Positions 1-6,250 of a DNA stretch of 7,197 bases are shown piece by piece (positions within the stretch are counted from its first letter, which is position 1; each line of letters starts with the position of its first letter). Origin of the DNA: Verrucomicrobiales bacterium (GTDB lineage: Bacteria > Verrucomicrobiota > Verrucomicrobiia > Limisphaerales > SXQI01); contig JAQGOX010000039.1 in NCBI GenBank assembly GCA_028293365.1, forward strand, positions 1 through 7,197, in the 5' to 3' direction. Below the pieces are notes generated by a model. The model was given only the letters and a program-made list of their open reading frames with translations. It searched no databases and was not told the DNA's origin. The translations under genes were made by a program, and so were the position numbers.

Positions 1-2
1 TC

Positions 3-2045
3 CAATCGAGCAGTCGATCTTGTCTGAGCGTTTTCGCGGTCGCGTTATGGATGATGGGTTGGATCACGGATGGCAGCCTTGGTGTGAGTGGGGCGTCACA
101 TCCGCTCGAGCCGTTATCCACCAATGAGCTTCGCTCCGCCATCGAGGTGTTGCTCAAGGAAAATCGAATCTCAACGAATTCGCTCATTCCCATCGTGGTC
201 TTGCAGGAACCGCCCAAAGAGGAGGTGCTCGGCTGGAAGCCAGGGATGGCCATCCCGAGACAGGCGTTCGTGCAGACTTACGAGCTTGCGACCCATCGCA
301 CGCATGAGGCCATCGTGGATCTGGATCACGGGCACGTGACGTCGTGGCGGCACCAGCCGGGCGTGGAGCCGCTGCAAACGTTTGGCGAACTCGAGGCGAG
401 CGCTCGAATTCTCCAAACCAATGCGATGTGGATCGCAGCTCTGCAACGGCGAGGCATCACCAATATGGCCCTGGTTGATTCGTCATCCGTCCCCGGCGCC
501 CTGATTCCGTTTCGTGGCGCTGAAAATGTGCGATTGCTCCGGACGATCCCCTTTCGACGAGAGATCAATCACCTCCTCTGGGAACCGATCGAGGGTCTCT
601 CCGCCGTGGTGGACATGACGCACCAAAAGGTTGTGGAGGTGGCGGATCACGAGATCATCCCGAGATCGAAGAGTTCGATGGATTTCTTTGATCCGGCCGT
701 TCGTGGCAGGCGTGAGGGGCTGAAGCCCCTGGTCACAACCCAGCCGCAGGGCGCGAATTTCGTGGTCCGGGATCATGAGGTGCTTTGGGATCGCTGGCGG
801 TTTCGCTACTCAATGCACCCGCGCGAAGGGTTGGTGCTGCACCAGGTGGGCTGGGAGGAAGCGCCCGGCAAAGTTCGTTCGATTCTTTATCGAGCGTCTT
901 TGTCCGATCTCTTGGCGCCGTACGCGGATACGGATCCCGCGTGGTCCTGGCGCGCGTTTTTCGACGAAAGTGATTTCGGGCTTGGATACTATGCCTCGCC
1001 CCTCGTGCGCGGAGTCACCACGGCGGCCCACGCCACTCTCCTGAGCGAGCCAATGCCCGACCCCAAAGGCAACGGTGGCGTGATCGAAGCCGTTGATCTG
1101 GTGGATATTTATGAGCGCGACGCCGGAACCCTTTGGGCGCACTACGACTCGGAATCGCATGCCAGCGCGGGACCTCGCGCCCGCGAGTTGGTCATCGGCT
1201 ATCTGACAACCGTCGGCAACTACGATTACCGGCTGCAATGGAGTTTTCGACAGGACGGCTCGATTGAGTTTCATGTGTATTTGACGGGCATCATGCTCAC
1301 CAAGGGGACGCATGCCAAAACCTGCGCCGCTTGCGCCGCTGCGCTGACGGGAAGGGCAGGCGCGTTCACTGCCGCAGGCGAGCAAGCCCATGGCGTCCTT
1401 GTCGCGGACCATCTGCTCGCACCGCATCATCAGCATTTATTTAACCTGCGGCTGGACTTCGACGTGGATGGCCCCCGGAACAGCGTGGAGGAGTTCAACC
1501 TCAGGACAGATCGCCGGGATCGGGCCAACCCCCAAGGCAACGGTTTCTCCCTCTCACAAACGATCTTTGCGCGCGAACGCGATGCGGTGCGAAATCTGAA
1601 TCCTGAGTCGCATCGCATGTGGGCCGTGTTCAACCCCAACTCGATCTCCACATTGGGCCATCCCGCCGCATACCTGATTGAGCCGGGCATGAGCACGGTA
1701 TCGTTCCAGGCTCTCAACTCGGCGGCCAGGAAGCGCGCCGGGTTTACAGAACATCATTTCTTCGCGACGCACTATCGAGCTGCGGAGTTGCATGCGGGTG
1801 GCGATTATCCTGTATCCAGCGGGCCGCCGAACAATATTCTAAATTGGACTCACGACAATGAGCGCATCCAAAATGAGGACGTGGTGGTGTGGTACACGTT
1901 TGGAGTAACACACGTAGCCCGTCCGGAAGACTTTCCAGTGATGCCTGCAGTGCACGCCAGCGTTCGCCTGATTCCCAAGGGATTCTTTAATCGTAATCCC
2001 GCCATGGAGGTTCCCGATACCCCGCAAGTCACTGCAACGCCCTGA
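3..2045 (+). CDS. Copper amine oxidase (TPQ-dependent primary amine oxidase), 5' end outside window
   Basis: Oxidatively deaminates primary amines to aldehyde, ammonia and hydrogen peroxide using copper and a self-made topaquinone. Numbering from the ATG at 51: N-terminal D2/D3-type domains about 20-215, catalytic beta-sandwich about 230-655. Visible active-site residues are the catalytic-base Asp305 (in RAFFDESDFGLG), the TPQ-forming Tyr391 (in TVGNYDY), copper ligands His460 and His462 (HQHLF) and His621 (in FGVTHVARPEDFPVMP). All family key residues are therefore present and the 664 residues are close to usual length. The frame stays open to base 3 and reads SCLSVFAVALWMMGW just ahead of and across the ATG, like the hydrophobic core of a signal peptide. 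No Shine-Dalgarno precedes 51, so I infer a start left of the window and export to the periplasm. It converges on the hydrolase gene with a 29-bp gap. Family call is very sure; substrate is unknown. Confidence 0.95.
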   Translation, partial: QSSSRSCLSVFAVALWMMGWITDGSLGVSGASHPLEPLSTNELRSAIEVLLKENRISTNSLIPIVVLQEPPKEEVLGWKPGMAIPRQAFVQTYELATHRTHEAIVDLDHGHVTSWRHQPGVEPLQTFGELEASARILQTNAMWIAALQRRGITNMALVDSSSVPGALIPFRGAENVRLLRTIPFRREINHLLWEPIEGLSAVVDMTHQKVVEVADHEIIPRSKSSMDFFDPAVRGRREGLKPLVTTQPQGANFVVRDHEVLWDRWRFRYSMHPREGLVLHQVGWEEAPGKVRSILYRASLSDLLAPYADTDPAWSWRAFFDESDFGLGYYASPLVRGVTTAAHATLLSEPMPDPKGNGGVIEAVDLVDIYERDAGTLWAHYDSESHASAGPRARELVIGYLTTVGNYDYRLQWSFRQDGSIEFHVYLTGIMLTKGTHAKTCAACAAALTGRAGAFTAAGEQAHGVLVADHLLAPHHQHLFNLRLDFDVDGPRNSVEEFNLRTDRRDRANPQGNGFSLSQTIFARERDAVRNLNPESHRMWAVFNPNSISTLGHPAAYLIEPGMSTVSFQALNSAARKRAGFTEHHFFATHYRAAELHAGGDYPVSSGPPNNILNWTHDNERIQNEDVVVWYTFGVTHVARPEDFPVMPAVHASVRLIPKGFFNRNPAMEVPDTPQVTATP

Positions 2046-2074
2046 CCGGCGGGCCTCTTTCACTTTGAAGCGGG

Positions 2075-3460
2075 CTACGGTGATTGAAGGGATGGTGCCG
2101 ACTTCAGTCCAACACCGTTCACTGTGATGACGGCGTAAGTGTGTTTCTCTCCCGATTTCGCGGAACCATCCAGGTAACGCATCTCCGCCATCGGCTGGCT
2201 CGGTGTGTCGTGATAGGTCATGGACTGGAACAGCGGGCGACCAAATTTGCCCACTGGCTTTTCCGGCACCTTCGCCAGTTCCTGTCCGTCCCGCAGCACA
2301 ATGAAGCCGCCGATGCCGCTTTCGAAATCCGCCTCGGCACTCCAGACGATTTCAGTGCCTGCCTCACTCTTTGCCGACACGCGCACGTCGAACGGAGCCG
2401 GAGGCGGCGTGGAGTCGCTCGTCGCGCCGGTTTTCACATATTCCATCCATGCTTTCGCCTCCGCTTCATTCGGCAACCAGACCGCTTCGGCCGGGTTGCC
2501 CTTGTAATCCGCCGCTGGTTTCGCTTCGTCACCGAACAACGGCGCGAGCCACACCTTGCTCGTGTCCATCGGCTTGAGCGTTTGGTTCTGGCTGCCTGGA
2601 TCAGGCAAACGCATCGCGAGACAGGCGTCGAGAAACGGGATCGCCAGGTAACGCGAGTCGCCGCACTCATGGCCGGTGAGCGGATCGGGCGCGAATCCGA
2701 TCAGTCCGCCGTGGGCGCGGTACTCTTTGAACGTCGCGATGTTGCCCAGCCATGGACCCTTCATCTTTTCCGCGGCGGTGCGCGTGTCTGGCTCCGGGGC
2801 CGGTTGTTTGGGTTTTTCCTTCACTCCGGGATTGGTCATCATCGGGATGCGATAAACGGCGGCGGGCACGGAATGATCGGTAAATTCCGGATGGGAGAGA
2901 AACATGAGTGACGACCCGGAGCGCATCCACACGGCGGCGACGCGATCCGGGTGCAGCGCGGTCATTACATCGGCCCAGATCCCGCCTCCGGAATGCCCCC
3001 AGAGTGCCCATGGAACTTTGTCGATTTCCGCGTGGCCGGCCCTGGCGGCAAATTCACCGAGCGCCTTGAGAAATGTTTTCTCAGAACCGTTGCGCGGATC
3101 GAACCACAACTCCGAGGCTCCGGGAGAGGTGTCGATCTTTTCATTCTGCACATGATAACTCGAACCCCAGAGCGCGCAGTCCCACTTCTTCGCCAGCGCC
3201 TGCCAATGCAGATCGGAGGAGGCGGTGGAGCCTTCGATGGACGCCGTGGTTCCCGCGCCATGCTGATGAACGATGATCCCGCGAATAGTCTTCACACCTT
3301 CGGGAATCCAGAGCGTGTAGGTAACAGCCACCTGCAATTCGTTCGAGGCAGTTGACGCCGGGTAGTCGAGTTTTACATAAGTCCCTGCGGCCCGCGCCTT
3401 CGCAAGCCCGAAGATGCCGAGCGCCAGTATTAGAAGCTTTCTCAATTCTAAAGTCTGCAT
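2075..3460 (-). CDS. Secreted alpha/beta-hydrolase (esterase-like) with C-terminal FN3-like domain
   Basis: 461 aa. Residues 1-25 form a signal peptide (MQTLELRKLLILALGIFGLA, cleavage near ARA-AGT). The alpha/beta-hydrolase domain (about 28-345) has an oxyanion-type HQHGAG at 65-70, the nucleophile elbow GHSGGG with Ser157, and a likely catalytic His264 in LTGHECGDSR; the acid residue is not certain. After a Pro/Thr-rich linker (about 346-356), residues 357-458 have the strand pattern of a fibronectin type III domain (DVRVSAKSEAGTEIVWSA ... HTYAVITVNGVGLKSAP). It probably hydrolyses an ester or acyl substrate outside the cytoplasm; the FN3-like part may bind a surface or polymer. The frame is open to an ATG at 3757, but I chose 3460 because it begins a classic signal peptide directly before the conserved domain, and the extra 99 residues look non-coding. 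A weak GGTGAGG lies 12 nt upstream. Fold is sure, substrate unknown. Confidence 0.88.
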   Translation of the reverse strand: MQTLELRKLLILALGIFGLAKARAAGTYVKLDYPASTASNELQVAVTYTLWIPEGVKTIRGIIVHQHGAGTTASIEGSTASSDLHWQALAKKWDCALWGSSYHVQNEKIDTSPGASELWFDPRNGSEKTFLKALGEFAARAGHAEIDKVPWALWGHSGGGIWADVMTALHPDRVAAVWMRSGSSLMFLSHPEFTDHSVPAAVYRIPMMTNPGVKEKPKQPAPEPDTRTAAEKMKGPWLGNIATFKEYRAHGGLIGFAPDPLTGHECGDSRYLAIPFLDACLAMRLPDPGSQNQTLKPMDTSKVWLAPLFGDEAKPAADYKGNPAEAVWLPNEAEAKAWMEYVKTGATSDSTPPPAPFDVRVSAKSEAGTEIVWSAEADFESGIGGFIVLRDGQELAKVPEKPVGKFGRPLFQSMTYHDTPSQPMAEMRYLDGSAKSGEKHTYAVITVNGVGLKSAPSLQSP

Positions 3461-3474
3461 ACAGGCCTTGTACC

Positions 3475-3540
3475 TCACCGTAATTGGTTTGTTTTTGCGA
3501 TGATGAAATTCGCCCCTGGCTTCGGATCCTGAACGCCCGA
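3475..3540 (-). pseudogene. Relic of an esterase C-terminus
   Basis: Read on the minus strand, this stretch encodes SGVQDPKPGANFIIAKTNQLR followed by TGA (3477-3475). It matches the very end of the tandem esterase, TGPQDPKPAVDFIVAKMH. At DNA level bases 3531-3493 align without gaps to 4698-4660 with 33 of 39 identical by my count, including a 16-base exact run, and the reading frame is kept. Upstream of the QDPKP codons the similarity fades and a stop (TAG at 3615-3613) closes the frame, so no functional gene is left. The simplest reading is the tail of a decayed or recombined paralogue of the esterase at 4651-6225. A chance match is unlikely given frame and length, but the segment is short. 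Confidence 0.55.
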
Positions 3541-3695
3541 CGAATTCCAAACCCGTATTCCGACCGCATAGACACGGCTTATGCGGTGACGACACAGCGG
3601 ATGCGTTGCGGCCTAAATGCGGCAGTTGGATTAGCCACGAAAGAAAGATAATGAGTTCCAAAAAAATCTCTCGCCGACGCCGACGCCACTGATGA

Positions 3696-3723
3696 CAAGC
3701 CCGGCACTCCGGAATAGGGCTTG
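3696..3723 (-). terminator. Hairpin after the frame-corrected HNH stop
   Basis: A perfect 7-bp stem (CAAGCCC 3696-3702 with GGGCTTG 3717-3723) closes a 14-nt loop. On the minus strand it starts 5 nt after the TAA at 3731-3729, the stop of the HNH gene once its frameshift is corrected. No U-tract follows directly; a T7 run comes about 30 nt later. It could be a weak terminator or a 3'-end stabilising structure. Confidence 0.35.
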
Positions 3724-3728
3724 ACCGT

Positions 3729-3836
3729 TTACGGCGAGGGAAACATGTGTCCTGCAATCAACTCACGACGAACGGCGACCCTTTCCTCACGGTTGATTTG
3801 CAGCAGTGCGACCGTGGCTCGACCGATCGCCGTTCC
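3729..3836 (-). pseudogene. Out-of-frame C-terminal segment of the HNH gene
   Basis: In the frame one base off from the HNH coding frame, the minus strand reads GTAIGRATVALLQINREERV, then AVRRELIAGHMFPSP and TAA at 3731-3729 (35 residues). It follows naturally from the conserved-looking WDGPELT that ends the in-frame part. From my memory of this HNH group, the segment after WDGP usually contains a G-R-A-T-V helix and an Arg-rich end. By contrast the in-frame tail is Arg/Ser/Cys-rich and ends at 3758. One missing base near 3837-3842 would explain both frames. Confidence 0.75.
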
Positions 3837-4132
3837 ACGGTCAATTCAGGACCATCCCAACCGAAATGTTCCACCCATTGATGCACGCGGGGATTGAATA
3901 ACCGTTCGAGCGTCCTCGAGACGGGATCGAAGCCGGTAAGGTCCGAGCCTTTATGGGCGTTGCAGTCGGCGCAAGACCAGGCCAAGTTTTCCAGGTCATT
4001 CGACCCACGATGTTTTAGGGCGATGACATGATCTTGCTGAAAGCGCAGAGTCGCGAACCGCTCGGGAAGATGGCAATACTCGCATCGCGCTCCGGCGCGG
4101 CGGCGCAACGCGTCTCGCACGTCGTCGCGCAT
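3758..4132 (-). CDS. HNH endonuclease with frameshifted C-terminus
   Basis: 124 aa as read. An HNH nuclease fold of the Cys4-zinc type: CEYC (Cys17, Cys20) and CADC (Cys54, Cys57) form the zinc knuckles, DH at 34-35 gives the metal/catalytic pair, Asn49 and Asn58 complete the motif, and CADCNAHKG is the classic finger. Residues 1-98 look intact through LFNPRVHQWVEHFGWDGPEL. After residue 98 the frame is off by one and the tail is not family-like; the proper C-terminus lies in the other frame down to 3729, which would give about 134 aa. The catalytic core may still fold, so the gene may be partly active, dead, or affected by a base-call error. It overlaps the upstream 94-aa gene as TAATG, so translation is probably coupled. 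Role (mobile nuclease, defence or housekeeping) cannot be told from sequence. Confidence 0.85.
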   Translation of the reverse strand: MRDDVRDALRRRAGARCEYCHLPERFATLRFQQDHVIALKHRGSNDLENLAWSCADCNAHKGSDLTGFDPVSRTLERLFNPRVHQWVEHFGWDGPELTVERRSVEPRSHCCKSTVRKGSPFVVS

Positions 4133-4416
4133 TACGCCGGTGTTCGGGTAAGTTCGCGTGATGCCCGCGCTCGCAGCAGATCGAGAAAACTTCCCACGCG
4201 GAGATATTTATCGAGATCGAGACGCTCCTGATCTGTAATTACGGCGCTGCGGTTTTTTTCTAAAAGCGAGTCGACCCGATCCAGGTCAGGTGCTGGCAAT
4301 TTCAGTTCGCTGAGCAAACACGCGAGCTGCTGCCAATGGTCCTGACCGAGGGTCGCGATGGTGTGTGAAAGAATCTCTTCTTCCGTCACGGTTGCTGGCG
4401 CGCTGCTCATGCTCAT
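4132..4416 (-). CDS. Small helical protein paired with the HNH nuclease
   Basis: 94 aa, not recognised as a named family. It is acidic to neutral and predicted mostly helical: helix about 10-33 (EEEILSHTIATLGQDHWQQL), a Pro-containing turn near 40, then helices about 45-58 and 62-88 ending in FLDLLRARASRELTRTPA. There is no signal peptide or membrane segment, so it is cytoplasmic. Its TAA shares the A with the HNH ATG (TAATG, 4134-4130), which strongly implies co-translation. It may be a partner or regulator of the nuclease, but this rests only on context. Two in-frame ATGs open the gene (4416 and 4410). A promoter-like TTGCTT-16-TAAAAT ends directly before the first and would start RNA exactly on the second, so the real start may be 4410 on a leaderless message. 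No Shine-Dalgarno is seen. Confidence 0.72.
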   Translation of the reverse strand: MSMSSAPATVTEEEILSHTIATLGQDHWQQLACLLSELKLPAPDLDRVDSLLEKNRSAVITDQERLDLDKYLRVGSFLDLLRARASRELTRTPA

Positions 4417-4444
4417 ATTTTACGGGCGATCATCGGGAAAGCAA
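4408..4444 (-). promoter_or_regulatory. Candidate promoter giving a leaderless start
   Basis: On the minus strand TTGCTT (4444-4439), a 16-nt spacer and TAAAAT (4422-4417) resemble sigma-70 -35 and -10 boxes. The seventh base after the -10 box is the A of the ATG at 4410, the geometry of leaderless transcripts. It begins at the edge of a terminator-like hairpin of the upstream esterase gene, so a separate transcription unit is plausible. Confidence 0.4.
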
Positions 4445-4467
4445 GTGATTCTGCTCTTTGAATCACT
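4444..4467 (-). terminator. Terminator-like hairpin, ancestral 3' end of the esterase gene
   Basis: Perfect 8-bp stem (AGTGATTC with GAATCACT) around an 8-nt loop, followed on the minus strand by TGCTTT, a short U-rich tail. Without the inserted element it would lie about 20 nt after the esterase stop codon, a normal terminator distance. The insertion now moves it about 185 nt from the stop. Confidence 0.5.
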
Positions 4468-4486
4468 CTGCGCCCGACCTCGCAGG

Positions 4487-4489
4487 TTA
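4487..4489. repeat. Left TTA target-site copy
   Basis: TTA directly outside the left inverted repeat, matched by TTA at 4651-4653 outside the right one. Consistent with a 3-bp target duplication, or with a 2-bp TA duplication plus a matching base. Confidence 0.5.
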
Positions 4490-4522
4490 GGAGGCGGAAA
4501 TAAATTAAGGTAGCAAGATGAC
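4490..4522 (+). repeat. Left terminal inverted repeat of the MITE-like element
   Basis: 33 bp, starts GGAGGCGGAAATAAAT and ends near GCAAGATGAC. It differs from the reverse complement of the right end at only two positions (T/C and A/C). Confidence 0.8.
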
Positions 4523-4617
4523 GCAGGGATTTTGGCGCATGGCAAGGCGCGAGCGAGGAGCATAGCCAATATGGTTCTGTGACGAGCGAGCAACGCCGCC
4601 AGTCGCCAAAAGAACCA

Positions 4618-4650
4618 GTCAGCTTGCTACCTTGATTTATTTCCGCCTCC
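4618..4650 (-). repeat. Right terminal inverted repeat of the MITE-like element
   Basis: 33 bp, inverted partner of 4490-4522. Its outer base touches the stop codon of the esterase gene. Confidence 0.8.
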
Positions 4651-6225
4651 TTAGTGCATTTTGGCCACGATGAAATCCACCGCTGGCTTCGGATCCTGCG
4701 GACCGGTCGCAAAATGGCCCTCGCCCTGCCGGATGATCACCGTGAAATTTCCGCCGAGTTCCTTATACTTTTTCTCCGCCACCCGCGTATCGCGGTCGAG
4801 CCACGGATCGAGGCTGCCGCACACATGCAGGATCGGCACACCCGCTTTGGCCAGCGGAGCCAGATTGTCCACCAGCAGCTTTTTCGCGTCATTCAACGGC
4901 GGCTGGTTGCCCGACATGATGGTGCGCAGGGCGGGATTCTCCCCGTAAATGCAGGAAACTTTTTCGGGATTCTGAATGGCCCAGGCATAGGCTTCCCCGG
5001 CTCCCGCGCCGATCCCTGCCAGGGTGGGTTTTCTGGAAAAGCCGTGGTCAGTCATGGTCTTATAGACGGCGTCCCACTCTGCCCGAACCGGGCCTCCCCC
5101 CAGGATGGGAGCCGCCACGATGTAGTATCCCTTGGCCAGCAGGGCCAGATCAATGGGGGAGGCTTCCCGTCCGATGCGATCCGCCCGGAAAACCCAGGGC
5201 TTCCCGGCGGCCTCAGTCTTCGGCACCAGCACCGCCATGCCCGTGACTCCAAACGACGACTTGTTCGTCTTGTCGTATCGGTCGTAGCATGCGGTGAACT
5301 GCGGTCCCCGGCAGGCGGCATAAGTATCTTCTTTGGGAAGATAAACGTAAGAATTCTCGGTGCTGTAATAATAGGATTTCACGAACGTATCGTCCACCAG
5401 CTCGGGCCGGGGCGTGGTGTTCGGCTGAACGTGCTGCTCAATGAAGTCGGCGATGGGTTTGGGATCAAGCAAGCTGTGCGGATGATGGCCGGTGCCCTCT
5501 TTAATCATGATAGTGATCTGGCCGCCCCCCTGATGATAGATGTTTTCGATGACCTTCGTATTGTTCTCCAGAACAAAATCGAGGGTTCCGCAAACGTTCA
5601 GCAGAGGCACGTCGTGCTTGATCAGCTCGCCGAGTCTCACGATGTCCTCCGGGTAGATGCCGGGATTGTCGGCGTAGATGCAGGAGACCTTGTCAGGGTT
5701 CGAGGTTGCCCAGGTGTATTCATTCACTCCGCCTTTGCTCATGCCAACGAAGGCCGGTTTCCTGGACAGCCCCTGCTTCTCCGTGAGATAGGCGTACCAC
5801 GCGTCCCACTGCTTGCCCGGATACTGCCGGCCCGGATCGGGAGTAATGAACGCAATGTAAAAACCCCGGTGCAGCAATTCCGTTTCGGCCTGGGGCTGAT
5901 GGTCCCAATAACAGCCTTGCCACGACCACGGATTGCCGGGTGCTGGCTTGTTTGGCACGACCACAATGCACCGCCGCTGACCCTTGGAAGGAGAGCCAAC
6001 CGCAAAGCCTTCTTTTTCCGGCCTCGTAAAAGGAGTGATGGCCAGGGTATCATCATCCATGACGAAGTCGTAGCGGACGAACCCGTCATGCCACGTGCTC
6101 TTGCCCCCGTCGAAGGCTGGTTCGGCCGCATGGACGGTTCGGATGAATCCACACATCGTGAAGGCGACCGCCGCCACAGCGAGGAGTTTTGTCGGCCTGT
6201 TGATTTGAGAACTCGATTTTTTCAT
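4651..6225 (-). CDS. Secreted tandem alpha/beta-hydrolase (esterase-like), second domain lacking nucleophile
   Basis: 524 aa. Signal peptide 1-33 (basic start, AVAAVAFTMCGF core, cleavage near VHA-AEP). Two homologous alpha/beta-hydrolase domains follow: about 40-268 and 285-524. Repeated landmarks are GLSRKP / GFSRKP, NPDKVSCIYADNP / NPEKVSCIYGENP, VCGTLD / VCGSLD, and DPKPIADFI / DPKPAVDFI. Domain 1 has a complete triad: Ser163 (GMSKGG), Asp216, His247. Domain 2 keeps Asp473 and His504, but the nucleophile position is Gly406 (GIGAGAG), codon GGC where domain 1 has AGC. So one domain is probably an active esterase and the other a pseudo-enzyme, perhaps for binding or stability. The start was chosen for its signal peptide; no good Shine-Dalgarno is seen. 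The TAA stop coincides with the TTA repeat flanking the MITE-like element. Substrate unknown. Confidence 0.88.
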   Translation of the reverse strand: MKKSSSQINRPTKLLAVAAVAFTMCGFIRTVHAAEPAFDGGKSTWHDGFVRYDFVMDDDTLAITPFTRPEKEGFAVGSPSKGQRRCIVVVPNKPAPGNPWSWQGCYWDHQPQAETELLHRGFYIAFITPDPGRQYPGKQWDAWYAYLTEKQGLSRKPAFVGMSKGGVNEYTWATSNPDKVSCIYADNPGIYPEDIVRLGELIKHDVPLLNVCGTLDFVLENNTKVIENIYHQGGGQITIMIKEGTGHHPHSLLDPKPIADFIEQHVQPNTTPRPELVDDTFVKSYYYSTENSYVYLPKEDTYAACRGPQFTACYDRYDKTNKSSFGVTGMAVLVPKTEAAGKPWVFRADRIGREASPIDLALLAKGYYIVAAPILGGGPVRAEWDAVYKTMTDHGFSRKPTLAGIGAGAGEAYAWAIQNPEKVSCIYGENPALRTIMSGNQPPLNDAKKLLVDNLAPLAKAGVPILHVCGSLDPWLDRDTRVAEKKYKELGGNFTVIIRQGEGHFATGPQDPKPAVDFIVAKMH

Positions 6226-6250
6226 AATTTCACATGGTTGGTCCTAAACC

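Larger units (their letters stand above)
3461..3728. other. Intergenic stretch with relic and hairpin
   Basis: About 270 bp between the signal-peptide start of the hydrolase gene and the frame-corrected stop of the HNH gene. It contains the esterase 3'-end relic (3475-3540), a hairpin (3696-3723), a short GC-rich repeat of the unit GCCGAC near 3672-3686 and a T7 run on the minus strand near 3660-3666. An open minus frame crosses it, but its translation (Arg-rich, then a short hydrophobic patch, then Cys/Arg-rich sequence) does not resemble a folded protein. I see no convincing promoter for the downstream hydrolase. Confidence 0.5.
4490..4650. mobile_element. 161-bp MITE-like element with long terminal inverted repeats
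   Basis: The ends begin GGAGGCGGAAATAAAT and are inverted copies over 33 bp (31 of 33 identical). Further in, a second symmetric pair, TTTTGGCG (4530-4537) and CGCCAAAA (4604-4611), sits at equal distance from each end, and near the centre AGCC and GGTT can pair around a 4-nt loop. The whole element could fold into one long imperfect hairpin. It has no room for a transposase, so it would be moved in trans by one elsewhere in the genome. The interior also holds a direct repeat CGAGCGAG (4550-4557 and 4583-4590). It may act as an RNA 3'-end structure for the esterase message. I cannot assign it to a known family. Confidence 0.78.

Noticed and set aside
2046..2074. Possible bidirectional terminator between the convergent oxidase and hydrolase genes.
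   Set aside because: Only a 4-bp TTCA/TGAA stem with a 3-nt loop is visible and there is no U-tract; too weak to call.
2084..2911. Plus-strand open frame of 275 codons opposite the FN3-containing hydrolase.
   Set aside because: Shadow of the real minus-strand gene; Arg/His-rich with no recognisable fold or start signal.
3461..3757. Longer start (ATG at 3757) for the FN3-containing hydrolase, giving 560 aa with an Arg-rich and hydrophobic N-terminus.
   Set aside because: The ATG at 3460 begins a classic signal peptide right before the conserved domain. The extension overlaps the out-of-frame esterase relic and the end of the HNH gene and looks non-coding.
4644..4653. TAAGGAGG on the minus strand at the element's edge, which looks like a strong Shine-Dalgarno site.
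   Set aside because: No start codon at proper distance follows. The same bases are part of the inverted repeat at the other end, so it is a property of the element.
4413..4712. Minus-strand open frame of 99 codons across the MITE-like element.
   Set aside because: It runs through both inverted repeats and the esterase 3' end in another frame; no start signal or protein-like pattern.
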